Assembly: GCA_024803745.1 (NCBI GenBank)
Contig: JANJXV010001738.1
Coordinates: forward strand, 1 to 64,000
Direction: 5' to 3'
Length of the DNA stretch: 64,000 bases
From: Megascapheus bottae
Taxonomy: Eukaryota; Chordata; Mammalia; Rodentia; Geomyidae
The notes under the pieces were generated by a model. The model made no database searches, was not told the origin of the DNA, and worked only from the letters and a program-made list of their open reading frames with translations. Positions 1 to 10,528 of the stretch are shown piece by piece. A program made the translations under genes and the position numbers. The stretch's first letter is position 1; each line of letters starts with the position of its first letter.

Positions 1-40
1 AGCAGATCGAACAATTCCGTGGGAAGGTCACCGGCAAAAT

Positions 41-301
41 CCAGTACCCATTACACTGGAGGAAATCCTCGAAGAAGTAACACAAGACACAATGAAGTTG
101 CTTGTGGTCAAAGAAATGAACCACGCTCACAAGAACAACTCTAGGAGATAGCGCAATCCCGGTGGAAGTAGTCTCCCTTGTTCCTGCTCAGAGACCACGA
201 TGTTGTTACACTGAAGTGGAACGAGGAAGCATATAATCCACCGCTTCGCAAGAAGGTTCTTATCAGAAAGAGCAATGCCGTAGAAATTTGAACGGCAAAA
301 T
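41..301 (+). repeat. Monomer m1 of U1 (261 bp)
   Basis: Starts at the dyad CCAGT...ACTGG and contains both half-repeats. In the second half, near 199-207, it lacks 12 bp (GAACTAAAGGCT) that are present in the same monomer of U9, U10 and U12-U24. The segment corresponds to GAAATAAAAGCT in sister monomers, so its loss here is probably derived. The 3' end (about 279-299) shares a 21-bp stretch with the end of m9, which has served as a recombination site in U13. Confidence 0.85.
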
Positions 302-389
302 CCAGTAAGCATTACACTGGATGAAAACGTCCAAGAACAAAAACAAGACAGATTGAAGGTGCTTGTTGTAGGAGGTTCACCGGCAAAAT
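302..389 (+). repeat. Monomer m2 of U1 (88 bp, truncated)
   Basis: Starts with the CCAGT...ACTGG dyad and covers the first part of the first half-repeat. It then jumps to the final GGTTCACCGGC end of a monomer. About 190 bp of the usual 275 are missing. The same truncation is in every HOR unit that retains this region, so it predates amplification of the HOR. Confidence 0.85.
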
Positions 390-618
390 ACAGTATCCAT
401 TACACAGGATGAAATCTTCCAAGAAGTAAAACCAGATACGTTTAACTTGCTTGTGGAAGCATAAACGACTACGTTAACCGAACAACTCCTAGCAGATAGA
501 GCAATGTCGTTGTGGGAGTAGACTGCTCGTTGTACGTGCAAGACATCACGACGAAATAAAAGCAGGTAGTACCCCGCTTAGCAGCAAGAGCAATGCCGTA
601 GAAATTTGATCGGCAAAT
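390..618 (+). repeat. Monomer m3 of U1 (229 bp, internal deletions)
   Basis: The first half-repeat is present. The second half lacks the ACACTGAAG...GAAGAAAA portion and part of the AGAAGGTTCTT portion, together about 46 bp. The dyad arms are degraded (ACAGT...ACAGG). A GCAGCAAGAG versus GCAGAAAGAG difference near 580 separates class A/C units from class B units. Confidence 0.8.
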
Positions 619-894
619 CCACTAAGCATTACACTGGATGAAAACGTCCAAGAACTAAAACCAGATACACTGAAGTTGCTTGTGGTAGAAGAAATGACCA
701 CGCCTACCCAGAACAACTCTTAGCAGATAGAGCTATATGAGTGCTACTACTGTCTCGGTTGTACTGGATGAAGCACGACGCTGAAATAAAAGCAGATACA
801 CTGAAGGTGCAGGGGGAAAAATAAAGTAACCCGATTAGACAAGAGGGTCTTCAGTAGAAAGAGAGTAATGCCGAAGGAGGTTCAACGGCAAAAC
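619..894 (+). repeat. Monomer m4 of U1 (276 bp)
   Basis: Full-length monomer. The left dyad arm is changed to CCACT while the right arm ACTGG is kept. The second half has a G5-A5 tract near 822. The copy in the last unit is interrupted at the unit position equivalent to about 664, where the array edge begins. Confidence 0.85.
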
Positions 895-1168
895 ACAGTA
901 TCCATTACCCAGGATGAAATCTTCCAAGAAGTAAAAGAAGAGACCTTGAAGCTGCTTAGGGGACAATGAACGACCACGTTAACCGAACAACTCCTAGCAG
1001 ATAGAGCAATGTCGTTGTGGGAGTAGACAGTTGGTTGTACGTGCTCAGACACCACGACAAACTAAAAGCAGGTAAACTGAGGTTGAACGAGGAAGAAGAA
1101 AATACCCCGCTAGGACAAGAAGTTTCCTAGCAGAACGAGCAATGCCGCATTGACTGCACCGGCAATAT
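895..1168 (+). repeat. Monomer m5 of U1 (274 bp)
   Basis: Full-length monomer with a degraded dyad. Near 1026 it carries CAGTTGGTTG in class A and C units, but mostly GAGAGTTCG in class B units. The latter resembles the matching part of m10 (AGTTCGTTG), so exchange between monomers within a unit is likely. Confidence 0.85.
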
Positions 1169-1443
1169 CCAGTATCCATGACACTCCATGAATACCTCCA
1201 GGAAGTGAAACGAGATACATTGAAGTTACTTGGGGTAGAAGAAATGCCCAGGTTTACACAGAGCAAATCATACTAGATAGAGCAATGTCAATGGTAGTTC
1301 CGTCTCCGTGGCACTTGATGAAGCACGACGCTGAAATAAAAACAGATACACTGAGGGTACAGGGGGGAAAAATAAAATACCCTGCTTAGATAAAAACGAT
1401 CTTAGCAGATCGAACAATTCCGTAGGAAGGTCACTGGCAAAAT
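1169..1443 (+). repeat. Monomer m6 of U1 (275 bp)
   Basis: Full-length monomer. The left dyad arm is CCAGT and the right arm is lost (ACTCC). The tract from about 1261 to 1305 has two states in the array: the one seen here, and an m11-like one (GAAAAATCATACTACATAG, CCTTCTCC) in U9, U12, U14-U18, U21 and U23. It ends with a CGATCT-TAGC-AGATCG hairpin at 1397-1412. Confidence 0.85.
1397..1412. other. Short hairpin CGATCT-TAGC-AGATCG in m6
   Basis: Perfect 6-bp arms around a 4-base loop. Sister copies lie in m8 (1940-1955, loop TTGC) and m11 (2626-2641, loop TAGC), so there are three per HOR unit. The U7 copy has one arm broken by an A-to-T change at 15798. Confidence 0.6.
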
Positions 1444-1709
1444 CCAGTACCAATTACACTGGATGAAATCCTCCAAGGAGTAACACGAGATACATTGAAG
1501 TGCTTGTGCTCAAAGAATGACCACGTTCCCAAGAACAACTCTAGGAGATAGAGCAATCTCAATGGAAGTACAGTCTCCCTTGTACCTGCTCAAAGACCAC
1601 GACGAAATAAAAGCTGGTACACTGAAGTTGAACGAGGAAGAAAATACCCCATTTAGACAAGAAGGTTCTTAGCAAAAGAACAATGCCGTAGGGAGTGCAA
1701 TGGCAAAAT
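1444..1709 (+). repeat. Monomer m7 of U1 (266 bp)
   Basis: Monomer with the dyad CCAGT...ACTGG intact. It has lost a few bases in the first half (GAAGTGCTTG where sisters read GAAGTTGCTTG, and AAAGAATGACC where sisters read AAAGAAATGACC). The divergent m7 copy at 62274-62544 keeps the longer forms, so these losses arose during or before HOR homogenisation. Confidence 0.85.
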
Positions 1710-1986
1710 CCAGTATCCATGGCACTCTATGAAAACCTCCAGGAAGTGAAACGAGATACATTGAAGTTACTAGTGGTAGAATTAATGACCAGGTTTACGC
1801 AGAACAAATCATACTAGATAGAGCAATGTCAATGGTAGTTCAGTCTCCGTTGTACTTGATGAAGCACCACACTGAAATAAAAGCAGATACAGTGAAGGTG
1901 CAGGGTGGGGGGGAATAAAATACCCCGCTTAGAAAAAAACGATCTTTGCAGATCGAACAATTCCGTAGGAAGCTCACCGGCAAAAT
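1710..1986 (+). repeat. Monomer m8 of U1 (277 bp)
   Basis: Full-length monomer ending with a G tract (GGG-T-GGGGGGG, about 1904-1914) of variable length among units, followed by AATAAAATACCCCGC and a CGATCT-TTGC-AGATCG hairpin. A T/C difference at about 1760 (GATACATTG or GATACACTG) varies from unit to unit and is a useful marker. This is the only recognisable monomer type at the very end of the array (62545-62693). Confidence 0.85.
1904..1914 (+). repeat. Variable G tract in m8 (example copy)
   Basis: Reads GGG-T-GGGGGGG here. The same site is 11 uninterrupted G in U8 (20327-20337), U11 and U22 (57141-57151), 9 G in U15, U17 and U20, and GGGTGGTGG in the duplicated copies within U8, U11 and U22. 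Class B units mostly read CGGGTGGGGGGG. This is the most length-variable site seen in the unit. Confidence 0.8.
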
Positions 1987-2005
1987 CCAGTGTCAATTAC
2001 ACTGG
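1987..2005. other. Dyad box CCAGTGT-CAATT-ACACTGG (example copy)
   Basis: Perfect inverted repeat with 7-bp arms and a 5-base centre, at the start of m9 and repeated in every unit that keeps m9. Weaker forms (CCAGT-N9-ACTGG) sit at the same place in m1, m2 and m7. Other monomers keep one arm. The regular position, once per monomer, makes a protein-binding site possible, but the sequence alone does not show it. Confidence 0.6.
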
Positions 2006-2254
2006 ATGAAATCCTCGAAGAAGAAACACAAGATACATTGAAGTTGCTTGTGGTCAAAGAAATGACCACGTTCACAAGAACAACTCTAGGAGATAGAGCA
2101 ATCTCGGTGGAAGTACAGTCTCCCTTCTTCATGCTCAGAGACCACGACGAAATAAAAGCTGGTACACTGAAGTTGACCGAGCAAGCATATAATACCACGC
2201 TTAGCAAGAAGGTTCTTATCATAAAGCAATGCCTTAGAAATTTGAACGGCAAAA
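1987..2254 (+). repeat. Monomer m9 of U1 (268 bp)
   Basis: Full-length monomer with the best dyad of the array, CCAGTGT-CAATT-ACACTGG, at 1987-2005. The two half-repeats are easy to align here: GATACATTGAAG at 2032 and GGTACACTGAAG at 2161, and the GCAAT box at 2098 and 2226. It is followed directly by a second half-repeat (m10), so the HOR contains one and a half monomers at this point. Confidence 0.85.
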
Positions 2255-2397
2255 TAAAGTTCGTTGTACGTGCTCAGACACCACGACGAAATAAAAGCAG
2301 GTACACTGACGTTGAACGAGGAAGAAGAAAATACCCGGCTTAGACAAGAAGTTTCCTAGCAGAAAGAGCAATGCCGTATTGACTGCACCGGCAAAAT
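2255..2397 (+). repeat. Half-monomer m10 of U1 (143 bp)
   Basis: Only the second half-repeat is present, from TTCGTTGTACGTGCTC to CACCGGC. It is joined to the end of m9 without its own dyad or first half. The join is identical in units that retain it, so it is an old deletion or unequal exchange fixed in the HOR. The m9/m10 join is also where the U13 deletion lands. Confidence 0.85.
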
Positions 2398-2672
2398 CCA
2401 GTATCCATGACACTCTATGAATACGTCCAGGAAGTGAAACGAGATACATTGAAGTTACTTGGGGTAGAAGAAATGCCCAGGTTTACACAGAAAAATCATA
2501 CTACATAGAGCAATGTCAATGGTAGTTCCTTCTCCGTTGCACTTGATGAAGCATCACGCTGAAATAAAAACAGATACACTGAAGGTACAGGGGGGGGAAA
2601 ATAAAATACCCCGCTTAGAAAAAAGCGATCTTAGCAGATCGAACAATTCCGTGGGAAGGTCACCGGCAAAAT
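2398..2672 (+). repeat. Monomer m11 spanning the U1/U2 boundary (275 bp)
   Basis: Full-length monomer with the right dyad arm lost (ACTCT). It carries GAAAAATCATACTACATAG near 2490, which also appears in the m6 copies of class B units. It has a G-run before AAATAAAATACC (eight G in U1, U2, U4 and U5; seven in most others) and a CGATCT-TAGC-AGATCG hairpin at 2626-2641. It runs 40 bp past the arbitrary unit cut. Confidence 0.85.
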
Positions 2673-5264
2673 CCAGTACCCATTACACTGGAGGAAATCC
2701 TCGAAGAAGTAACACAAGACACAATGAAGTTGCTTGTGGTCAAAGAAATGAACCACGCTCACAAGAACAACTCTAGGAGATAGCGCAATCCCGGTGGAAG
2801 TAGTCTCCCTTGTTCCTGCTCAGAGACCACGATGTTGTTACACTGAAGTGGAACGAGGAAGCATATAATCCACCGCTTCGCAAGAAGGTTCTTATCAGAA
2901 AGAGCAATGCCGTAGAAATTTGAACGGCAAAATCCAGTAAGCATTACACTGGATGAAAACGTCCAAGAACAAAAACAAGACAGATTGAAGGTGCTTGTTG
3001 TAGGAGGTTCACCGGCAAAATACAGTATCCATTACACAGGATGAAATCTTCCAAGAAGTAAAACCAGATACGTTTAACTTGCTTGTGGAAGCATAAACGA
3101 CTACGTTAACCGAACAACTCCTAGCAGATAGAGCAATGTCGTTGTGGGAGTAGACTGCTCGTTGTACGTGCAAGACATCACGACGAAATAAAAGCAGGTA
3201 GTACCCCGCTTAGCAGCAAGAGCAATGCCGTAGAAATTTGATCGGCAAATCCACTAAGCATTACACTGGATGAAAACGTCCAAGAACTAAAACCAGATAC
3301 ACTGAAGTTGCTTGTGGTAGAAGAAATGACCACGCCTACCCAGAACAACTCTTAGCAGATAGAGCTATATGAGTGCTACTACTGTCTCGGTTGTACTGGA
3401 TGAAGCACGACGCTGAAATAAAAGCAGATACACTGAAGGTGCAGGGGGAAAAATAAAGTAACCCGATTAGACAAGAGGGTCTTCAGTAGAAAGAGAGTAA
3501 TGCCGAAGGAGGTTCAACGGCAAAACACAGTATCCATTACCCAGGATGAAATCTTCCAAGAAGTAAAAGAAGAGACCTTGAAGCTGCTTAGGGGACAATG
3601 AACGACCACGTTAACCGAACAACTCCTAGCAGATAGAGCAATGTCGTTGTGGGAGTAGACAGTTGGTTGTACGTGCTCAGACACCACGACAAACTAAAAG
3701 CAGGTAAACTGAGGTTGAACGAGGAAGAAGAAAATACCCCGCTAGGACAAGAAGTTTCCTAGCAGAACGAGCAATGCCGCATTGACTGCACCGGCAATAT
3801 CCAGTATCCATGACACTCCATGAATACCTCCAGGAAGTGAAACGAGATACATTGAAGTTACTTGGGGTAGAAGAAATGCCCAGGTTTACACAGAGCAAAT
3901 CATACTAGATAGAGCAATGTCAATGGTAGTTCCGTCTCCGTGGCACTTGATGAAGCACGACGCTGAAATAAAAACAGATACACTGAGGGTACAGGGGGGA
4001 AAAATAAAATACCCTGCTTAGATAAAAACGATCTTAGCAGATCGAACAATTCCGTAGGAAGGTCACTGGCAAAATCCAGTACCAATTACACTGGATGAAA
4101 TCCTCCAAGGAGTAACACGAGATACATTGAAGTGCTTGTGCTCAAAGAATGACCACGTTCCCAAGAACAACTCTAGGAGATAGAGCAATCTCAATGGAAG
4201 TACAGTCTCCCTTGTACCTGCTCAAAGACCACGACGAAATAAAAGCTGGTACACTGAAGTTGAACGAGGAAGAAAATACCCCATTTAGACAAGAAGGTTC
4301 TTAGCAAAAGAACAATGCCGTAGGGAGTGCAATGGCAAAATCCAGTATCCATGGCACTCTATGAAAACCTCCAGGAAGTGAAACGAGATACATTGAAGTT
4401 ACTAGTGGTAGAATTAATGACCAGGTTTACGCAGAACAAATCATACTAGATAGAGCAATGTCAATGGTAGTTCAGTCTCCGTTGTACTTGATGAAGCACC
4501 ACACTGAAATAAAAGCAGATACAGTGAAGGTGCAGGGTGGGGGGGAATAAAATACCCCGCTTAGAAAAAAACGATCTTTGCAGATCGAACAATTCCGTAG
4601 GAAGCTCACCGGCAAAATCCAGTGTCAATTACACTGGATGAAATCCTCGAAGAAGAAACACAAGATACATTGAAGTTGCTTGTGGTCAAAGAAATGACCA
4701 CGTTCACAAGAACAACTCTAGGAGATAGAGCAATCTCGGTGGAAGTACAGTCTCCCTTCTTCATGCTCAGAGACCACGACGAAATAAAAGCTGGTACACT
4801 GAAGTTGACCGAGCAAGCATATAATACCACGCTTAGCAAGAAGGTTCTTATCATAAAGCAATGCCTTAGAAATTTGAACGGCAAAATAAAGTTCGTTGTA
4901 CGTGCTCAGACACCACGACGAAATAAAAGCAGGTACACTGACGTTGAACGAGGAAGAAGAAAATACCCGGCTTAGACAAGAAGTTTCCTAGCAGAAAGAG
5001 CAATGCCGTATTGACTGCACCGGCAAAATCCAGTATCCATGACACTCTATGAATACGTCCAGGAAGTGAAACGAGATACATTGAAGTTACTTGGGGTAGA
5101 AGAAATGCCCAGGTTTACACAGAAAAATCATACTACATAGAGCAATGTCAATGGTAGTTCCTTCTCCGTTGCACTTGATGAAGCATCACGCTGAAATAAA
5201 AACAGATACACTGAAGGTACAGGGGGGGGAAAATAAAATACCCCGCTTAGAAAAAAGCGATCTT
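2633..5264 (+). repeat. HOR unit U2 (class A, 2,632 bp)
   Basis: Same length and landmark offsets as U1. By eye I found no difference from U1 along the unit, including the eight-G run near the end (about 5222) and GTGGGAAGG at the start. A full alignment was not run. Confidence 0.95.
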
Positions 5265-7896
5265 AGCAGATCGAACAATTCCGTGGGAAGGTCACCGGCA
5301 AAATCCAGTACCCATTACACTGGAGGAAATCCTCGAAGAAGTAACACAAGACACAATGAAGTTGCTTGTGGTCAAAGAAATGAACCACGCTCACAAGAAC
5401 AACTCTAGGAGATAGCGCAATCCCGGTGGAAGTAGTCTCCCTTGTTCCTGCTCAGAGACCACGATGTTGTTACACTGAAGTGGAACGAGGAAGCATATAA
5501 TCCACCGCTTCGCAAGAAGGTTCTTATCAGAAAGAGCAATGCCGTAGAAATTTGAACGGCAAAATCCAGTAAGCATTACACTGGATGAAAACGTCCAAGA
5601 ACAAAAACAAGACAGATTGAAGGTGCTTGTTGTAGGAGGTTCACCGGCAAAATACAGTATCCATTACACAGGATGAAATCTTCCAAGAAGTAAAACCAGA
5701 TACGTTTAACTTGCTTGTGGAAGCATAAACGACTACGTTAACCGAACAACTCCTAGCAGATAGAGCAATGTCGTTGTGGGAGTAGACTGCTCGTTGTACG
5801 TGCAAGACATCACGACGAAATAAAAGCAGGTAGTACCCCGCTTAGCAGCAAGAGCAATGCCGTAGAAATTTGATCGGCAAATCCACTAAGCATTACACTG
5901 GATGAAAACGTCCAAGAACTAAAACCAGATACACTGAAGTTGCTTGTGGTAGAAGAAATGACCACGCCTACCCAGAACAACTCTTAGCAGATAGAGCTAT
6001 ATGAGTGCTACTACTGTCTCGGTTGTACTGGATGAAGCACGACGCTGAAATAAAAGCAGATACACTGAAGGTGCAGGGGGAAAAATAAAGTAACCCGATT
6101 AGACAAGAGGGTCTTCAGTAGAAAGAGAGTAATGCCGAAGGAGGTTCAACGGCAAAACACAGTATCCATTACCCAGGATGAAATCTTCCAAGAAGTAAAA
6201 GAAGAGACCTTGAAGCTGCTTAGGGGACAATGAACGACCACGTTAACCGAACAACTCCTAGCAGATAGAGCAATGTCGTTGTGGGAGTAGACAGTTGGTT
6301 GTACGTGCTCAGACACCACGACAAACTAAAAGCAGGTAAACTGAGGTTGAACGAGGAAGAAGAAAATACCCCGCTAGGACAAGAAGTTTCCTAGCAGAAC
6401 GAGCAATGCCGCATTGACTGCACCGGCAATATCCAGTATCCATGACACTCCATGAATACCTCCAGGAAGTGAAACGAGATACATTGAAGTTACTTGGGGT
6501 AGAAGAAATGCCCAGGTTTACACAGAGCAAATCATACTAGATAGAGCAATGTCAATGGTAGTTCCGTCTCCGTGGCACTTGATGAAGCACGACGCTGAAA
6601 TAAAAACAGATACACTGAGGGTACAGGGGGGAAAAATAAAATACCCTGCTTAGATAAAAACGATCTTAGCAGATCGAACAATTCCGTAGGAAGGTCACTG
6701 GCAAAATCCAGTACCAATTACACTGGATGAAATCCTCCAAGGAGTAACACGAGATACATTGAAGTGCTTGTGCTCAAAGAATGACCACGTTCCCAAGAAC
6801 AACTCTAGGAGATAGAGCAATCTCAATGGAAGTACAGTCTCCCTTGTACCTGCTCAAAGACCACGACGAAATAAAAGCTGGTACACTGAAGTTGAACGAG
6901 GAAGAAAATACCCCATTTAGACAAGAAGGTTCTTAGCAAAAGAACAATGCCGTAGGGAGTGCAATGGCAAAATCCAGTATCCATGGCACTCTATGAAAAC
7001 CTCCAGGAAGTGAAACGAGATACACTGAAGTTACTAGTGGTAGAATTAATGACCAGGTTTACGCAGAACAAATCATACTAGATAGAGCAATGTCAATGGT
7101 AGTTCAGTCTCCGTTGTACTTGATGAAGCACCACACTGAAATAAAAGCAGATACAGTGAAGGTGCAGGGTGGGGGGGAATAAAATACCCCGCTTAGAAAA
7201 AAACGATCTTTGCAGATCGAACAATTCCGTAGGAAGCTCACCGGCAAAATCCAGTGTCAATTACACTGGATGAAATCCTCGAAGAAGAAACACAAGATAC
7301 ATTGAAGTTGCTTGTGGTCAAAGAAATGACCACGTTCACAAGAACAACTCTAGGAGATAGAGCAATCTCGGTGGAAGTACAGTCTCCCTTCTTCATGCTC
7401 AGAGACCACGACGAAATAAAAGCTGGTACACTGAAGTTGACCGAGCAAGCATATAATACCACGCTTAGCAAGAAGGTTCTTATCATAAAGCAATGCCTTA
7501 GAAATTTGAACGGCAAAATAAAGTTCGTTGTACGTGCTCAGACACCACGACGAAATAAAAGCAGGTACACTGACGTTGAACGAGGAAGAAGAAAATACCC
7601 GGCTTAGACAAGAAGTTTCCTAGCAGAAAGAGCAATGCCGTATTGACTGCACCGGCAAAATCCAGTATCCATGACACTCTATGAATACGTCCAGGAAGTG
7701 AAACGAGATACATTGAAGTTACTTGGGGTAGAAGAAATGCCCAGGTTTACACAGAAAAATCATACTACATAGAGCAATGTCAATGGTAGTTCCTTCTCCG
7801 TTGCACTTGATGAAGCATCACGCTGAAATAAAAACAGATACACTGAAGGTACAGGGGGGGAAAAATAAAATACCCCGCTTAGAAAAAAGCGATCTT
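5265..7896 (+). repeat. HOR unit U3 (class A, 2,632 bp)
   Basis: Class A unit. It differs from U1 and U2 by GATACACTG instead of GATACATTG in m8 (about 7024) and by seven G followed by five A instead of eight and four at about 7854. Otherwise it shows the same landmarks at the same offsets. Confidence 0.95.
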
Positions 7897-10528
7897 AGCA
7901 GATCGAACAATTCCGTAGGAAGGTCACCGGCAAAATCCAGTACCCATTACACTGGAGGAAATCCTCGAAGAAGTAACACAAGACACAATGAAGTTGCTTG
8001 TGGTCAAAGAAATGAACCACGCTCACAAGAACAACTCTAGGAGATAGCGCAATCCCGGTGGAAGTAGTCTCCCTTGTTCCTGCTCAGAGACCACGATGTT
8101 GTTACACTGAAGTGGAACGAGGAAGCATATAATCCACCGCTTCGCAAGAAGGTTCTTATCAGAAAGAGCAATGCCGTAGAAATTTGAACGGCAAAATCCA
8201 GTAAGCATTACACTGGATGAAAACGTCCAAGAACAAAAACAAGACAGATTGAAGGTGCTTGTTGTAGGAGGTTCACCGGCAAAATACAGTATCCATTACA
8301 CAGGATGAAATCTTCCAAGAAGTAAAACCAGATACGTTTAACTTGCTTGTGGAAGCATAAACGACTACGTTAACCGAACAACTCCTAGCAGATAGAGCAA
8401 TGTCGTTGTGGGAGTAGACTGCTCGTTGTACGTGCAAGACATCACGACGAAATAAAAGCAGGTAGTACCCCGCTTAGCAGCAAGAGCAATGCCGTAGAAA
8501 TTTGATCGGCAAATCCACTAAGCATTACACTGGATGAAAACGTCCAAGAACTAAAACCAGATACACTGAAGTTGCTTGTGGTAGAAGAAATGACCACGCC
8601 TACCCAGAACAACTCTTAGCAGATAGAGCTATATGAGTGCTACTACTGTCTCGGTTGTACTGGATGAAGCACGACGCTGAAATAAAAGCAGATACACTGA
8701 AGGTGCAGGGGGAAAAATAAAGTAACCCGATTAGACAAGAGGGTCTTCAGTAGAAAGAGAGTAATGCCGAAGGAGGTTCAACGGCAAAACACAGTATCCA
8801 TTACCCAGGATGAAATCTTCCAAGAAGTAAAAGAAGAGACCTTGAAGCTGCTTAGGGGACAATGAACGACCACGTTAACCGAACAACTCCTAGCAGATAG
8901 AGCAATGTCGTTGTGGGAGTAGACAGTTGGTTGTACGTGCTCAGACACCACGACAAACTAAAAGCAGGTAAACTGAGGTTGAACGAGGAAGAAGAAAATA
9001 CCCCGCTAGGACAAGAAGTTTCCTAGCAGAACGAGCAATGCCGCATTGACTGCACCGGCAATATCCAGTATCCATGACACTCCATGAATACCTCCAGGAA
9101 GTGAAACGAGATACATTGAAGTTACTTGGGGTAGAAGAAATGCCCAGGTTTACACAGAGCAAATCATACTAGATAGAGCAATGTCAATGGTAGTTCCGTC
9201 TCCGTGGCACTTGATGAAGCACGACGCTGAAATAAAAACAGATACACTGAGGGTACAGGGGGGAAAAATAAAATACCCTGCTTAGATAAAAACGATCTTA
9301 GCAGATCGAACAATTCCGTAGGAAGGTCACTGGCAAAATCCAGTACCAATTACACTGGATGAAATCCTCCAAGGAGTAACACGAGATACATTGAAGTGCT
9401 TGTGCTCAAAGAATGACCACGTTCCCAAGAACAACTCTAGGAGATAGAGCAATCTCAATGGAAGTACAGTCTCCCTTGTACCTGCTCAAAGACCACGACG
9501 AAATAAAAGCTGGTACACTGAAGTTGAACGAGGAAGAAAATACCCCATTTAGACAAGAAGGTTCTTAGCAAAAGAACAATGCCGTAGGGAGTGCAATGGC
9601 AAAATCCAGTATCCATGGCACTCTATGAAAACCTCCAGGAAGTGAAACGAGATACACTGAAGTTACTAGTGGTAGAATTAATGACCAGGTTTACGCAGAA
9701 CAAATCATACTAGATAGAGCAATGTCAATGGTAGTTCAGTCTCCGTTGTACTTGATGAAGCACCACACTGAAATAAAAGCAGATACAGTGAAGGTGCAGG
9801 GTGGGGGGGAATAAAATACCCCGCTTAGAAAAAAACGATCTTTGCAGATCGAACAATTCCGTAGGAAGCTCACCGGCAAAATCCAGTGTCAATTACACTG
9901 GATGAAATCCTCGAAGAAGAAACACAAGATACATTGAAGTTGCTTGTGGTCAAAGAAATGACCACGTTCACAAGAACAACTCTAGGAGATAGAGCAATCT
10001 CGGTGGAAGTACAGTCTCCCTTCTTCATGCTCAGAGACCACGACGAAATAAAAGCTGGTACACTGAAGTTGACCGAGCAAGCATATAATACCACGCTTAG
10101 CAAGAAGGTTCTTATCATAAAGCAATGCCTTAGAAATTTGAACGGCAAAATAAAGTTCGTTGTACGTGCTCAGACACCACGACGAAATAAAAGCAGGTAC
10201 ACTGACGTTGAACGAGGAAGAAGAAAATACCCGGCTTAGACAAGAAGTTTCCTAGCAGAAAGAGCAATGCCGTATTGACTGCACCGGCAAAATCCAGTAT
10301 CCATGACACTCTATGAATACGTCCAGGAAGTGAAACGAGATACATTGAAGTTACTTGGGGTAGAAGAAATGCCCAGGTTTACACAGAAAAATCATACTAC
10401 ATAGAGCAATGTCAATGGTAGTTCCTTCTCCGTTGCACTTGATGAAGCATCACGCTGAAATAAAAACAGATACACTGAAGGTACAGGGGGGGGAAAATAA
10501 AATACCCCGCTTAGAAAAAAGCGATCTT
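7897..10528 (+). repeat. HOR unit U4 (class A, 2,632 bp)
   Basis: Class A unit beginning with GTAGGAAGG instead of GTGGGAAGG near 7915. It carries GATACACTG in m8 and eight G near the end (about 10487). The mixture of marks relative to U1 and U3 shows that single-base variants are shuffled among neighbouring units. Confidence 0.95.

Larger units (their letters stand above)
1..2632 (+). repeat. HOR unit U1 (class A, reference unit)
   Basis: Reference unit of 2,632 bp, cut here at the AGCAGATCGAAC landmark. It holds eleven ordered monomer segments m1-m11, described separately. Class A marks: no GAACTAAAGGCT segment in m1, CAGTTGG near 1027 in m5, and AGCAAATCATACTAG near 1262 in m6. The unit ends with a run of eight G at about 2590. 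It may continue an identical unit to the left of the window. Confidence 0.95.

Noticed and set aside
1..20. Possible RNA polymerase III B box on the minus strand (TGTTCGATCTG), suggesting a tRNA-derived SINE
   Set aside because: Only the TTCGA core fits, the 3' part does not match, and no A box is found at the right distance. No tRNA-like fold is visible.
1913..1920. AATAAA hexamers in most monomers as poly(A) signals
   Set aside because: A-rich satellite gives this hexamer often (within GAAATAAAAGC and GAATAAAATACC). No transcript unit supports a role.
2256..2275. Possible CENP-B box at GTTCGTTGTACGTG in m10
   Set aside because: It matches the NTTCGNNNNA half of the box, but the CGGG part is missing (TGCT).
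1990..2343. 117-codon open reading frame on the + strand, present in almost every unit, with a 92-codon frame opposite it
   Set aside because: It recurs because the HOR recurs. It has no recognisable domain, spans the m9/m10 join, and is frameshifted without compensation in U15, U17 and U20. No promoter or splice context is visible, so I do not call a gene.
2513..2776. 87-codon + strand frame and other 60-121 codon frames throughout the array
   Set aside because: All are low-complexity by-products of satellite sequence. They shift or disappear with small indels between monomers.
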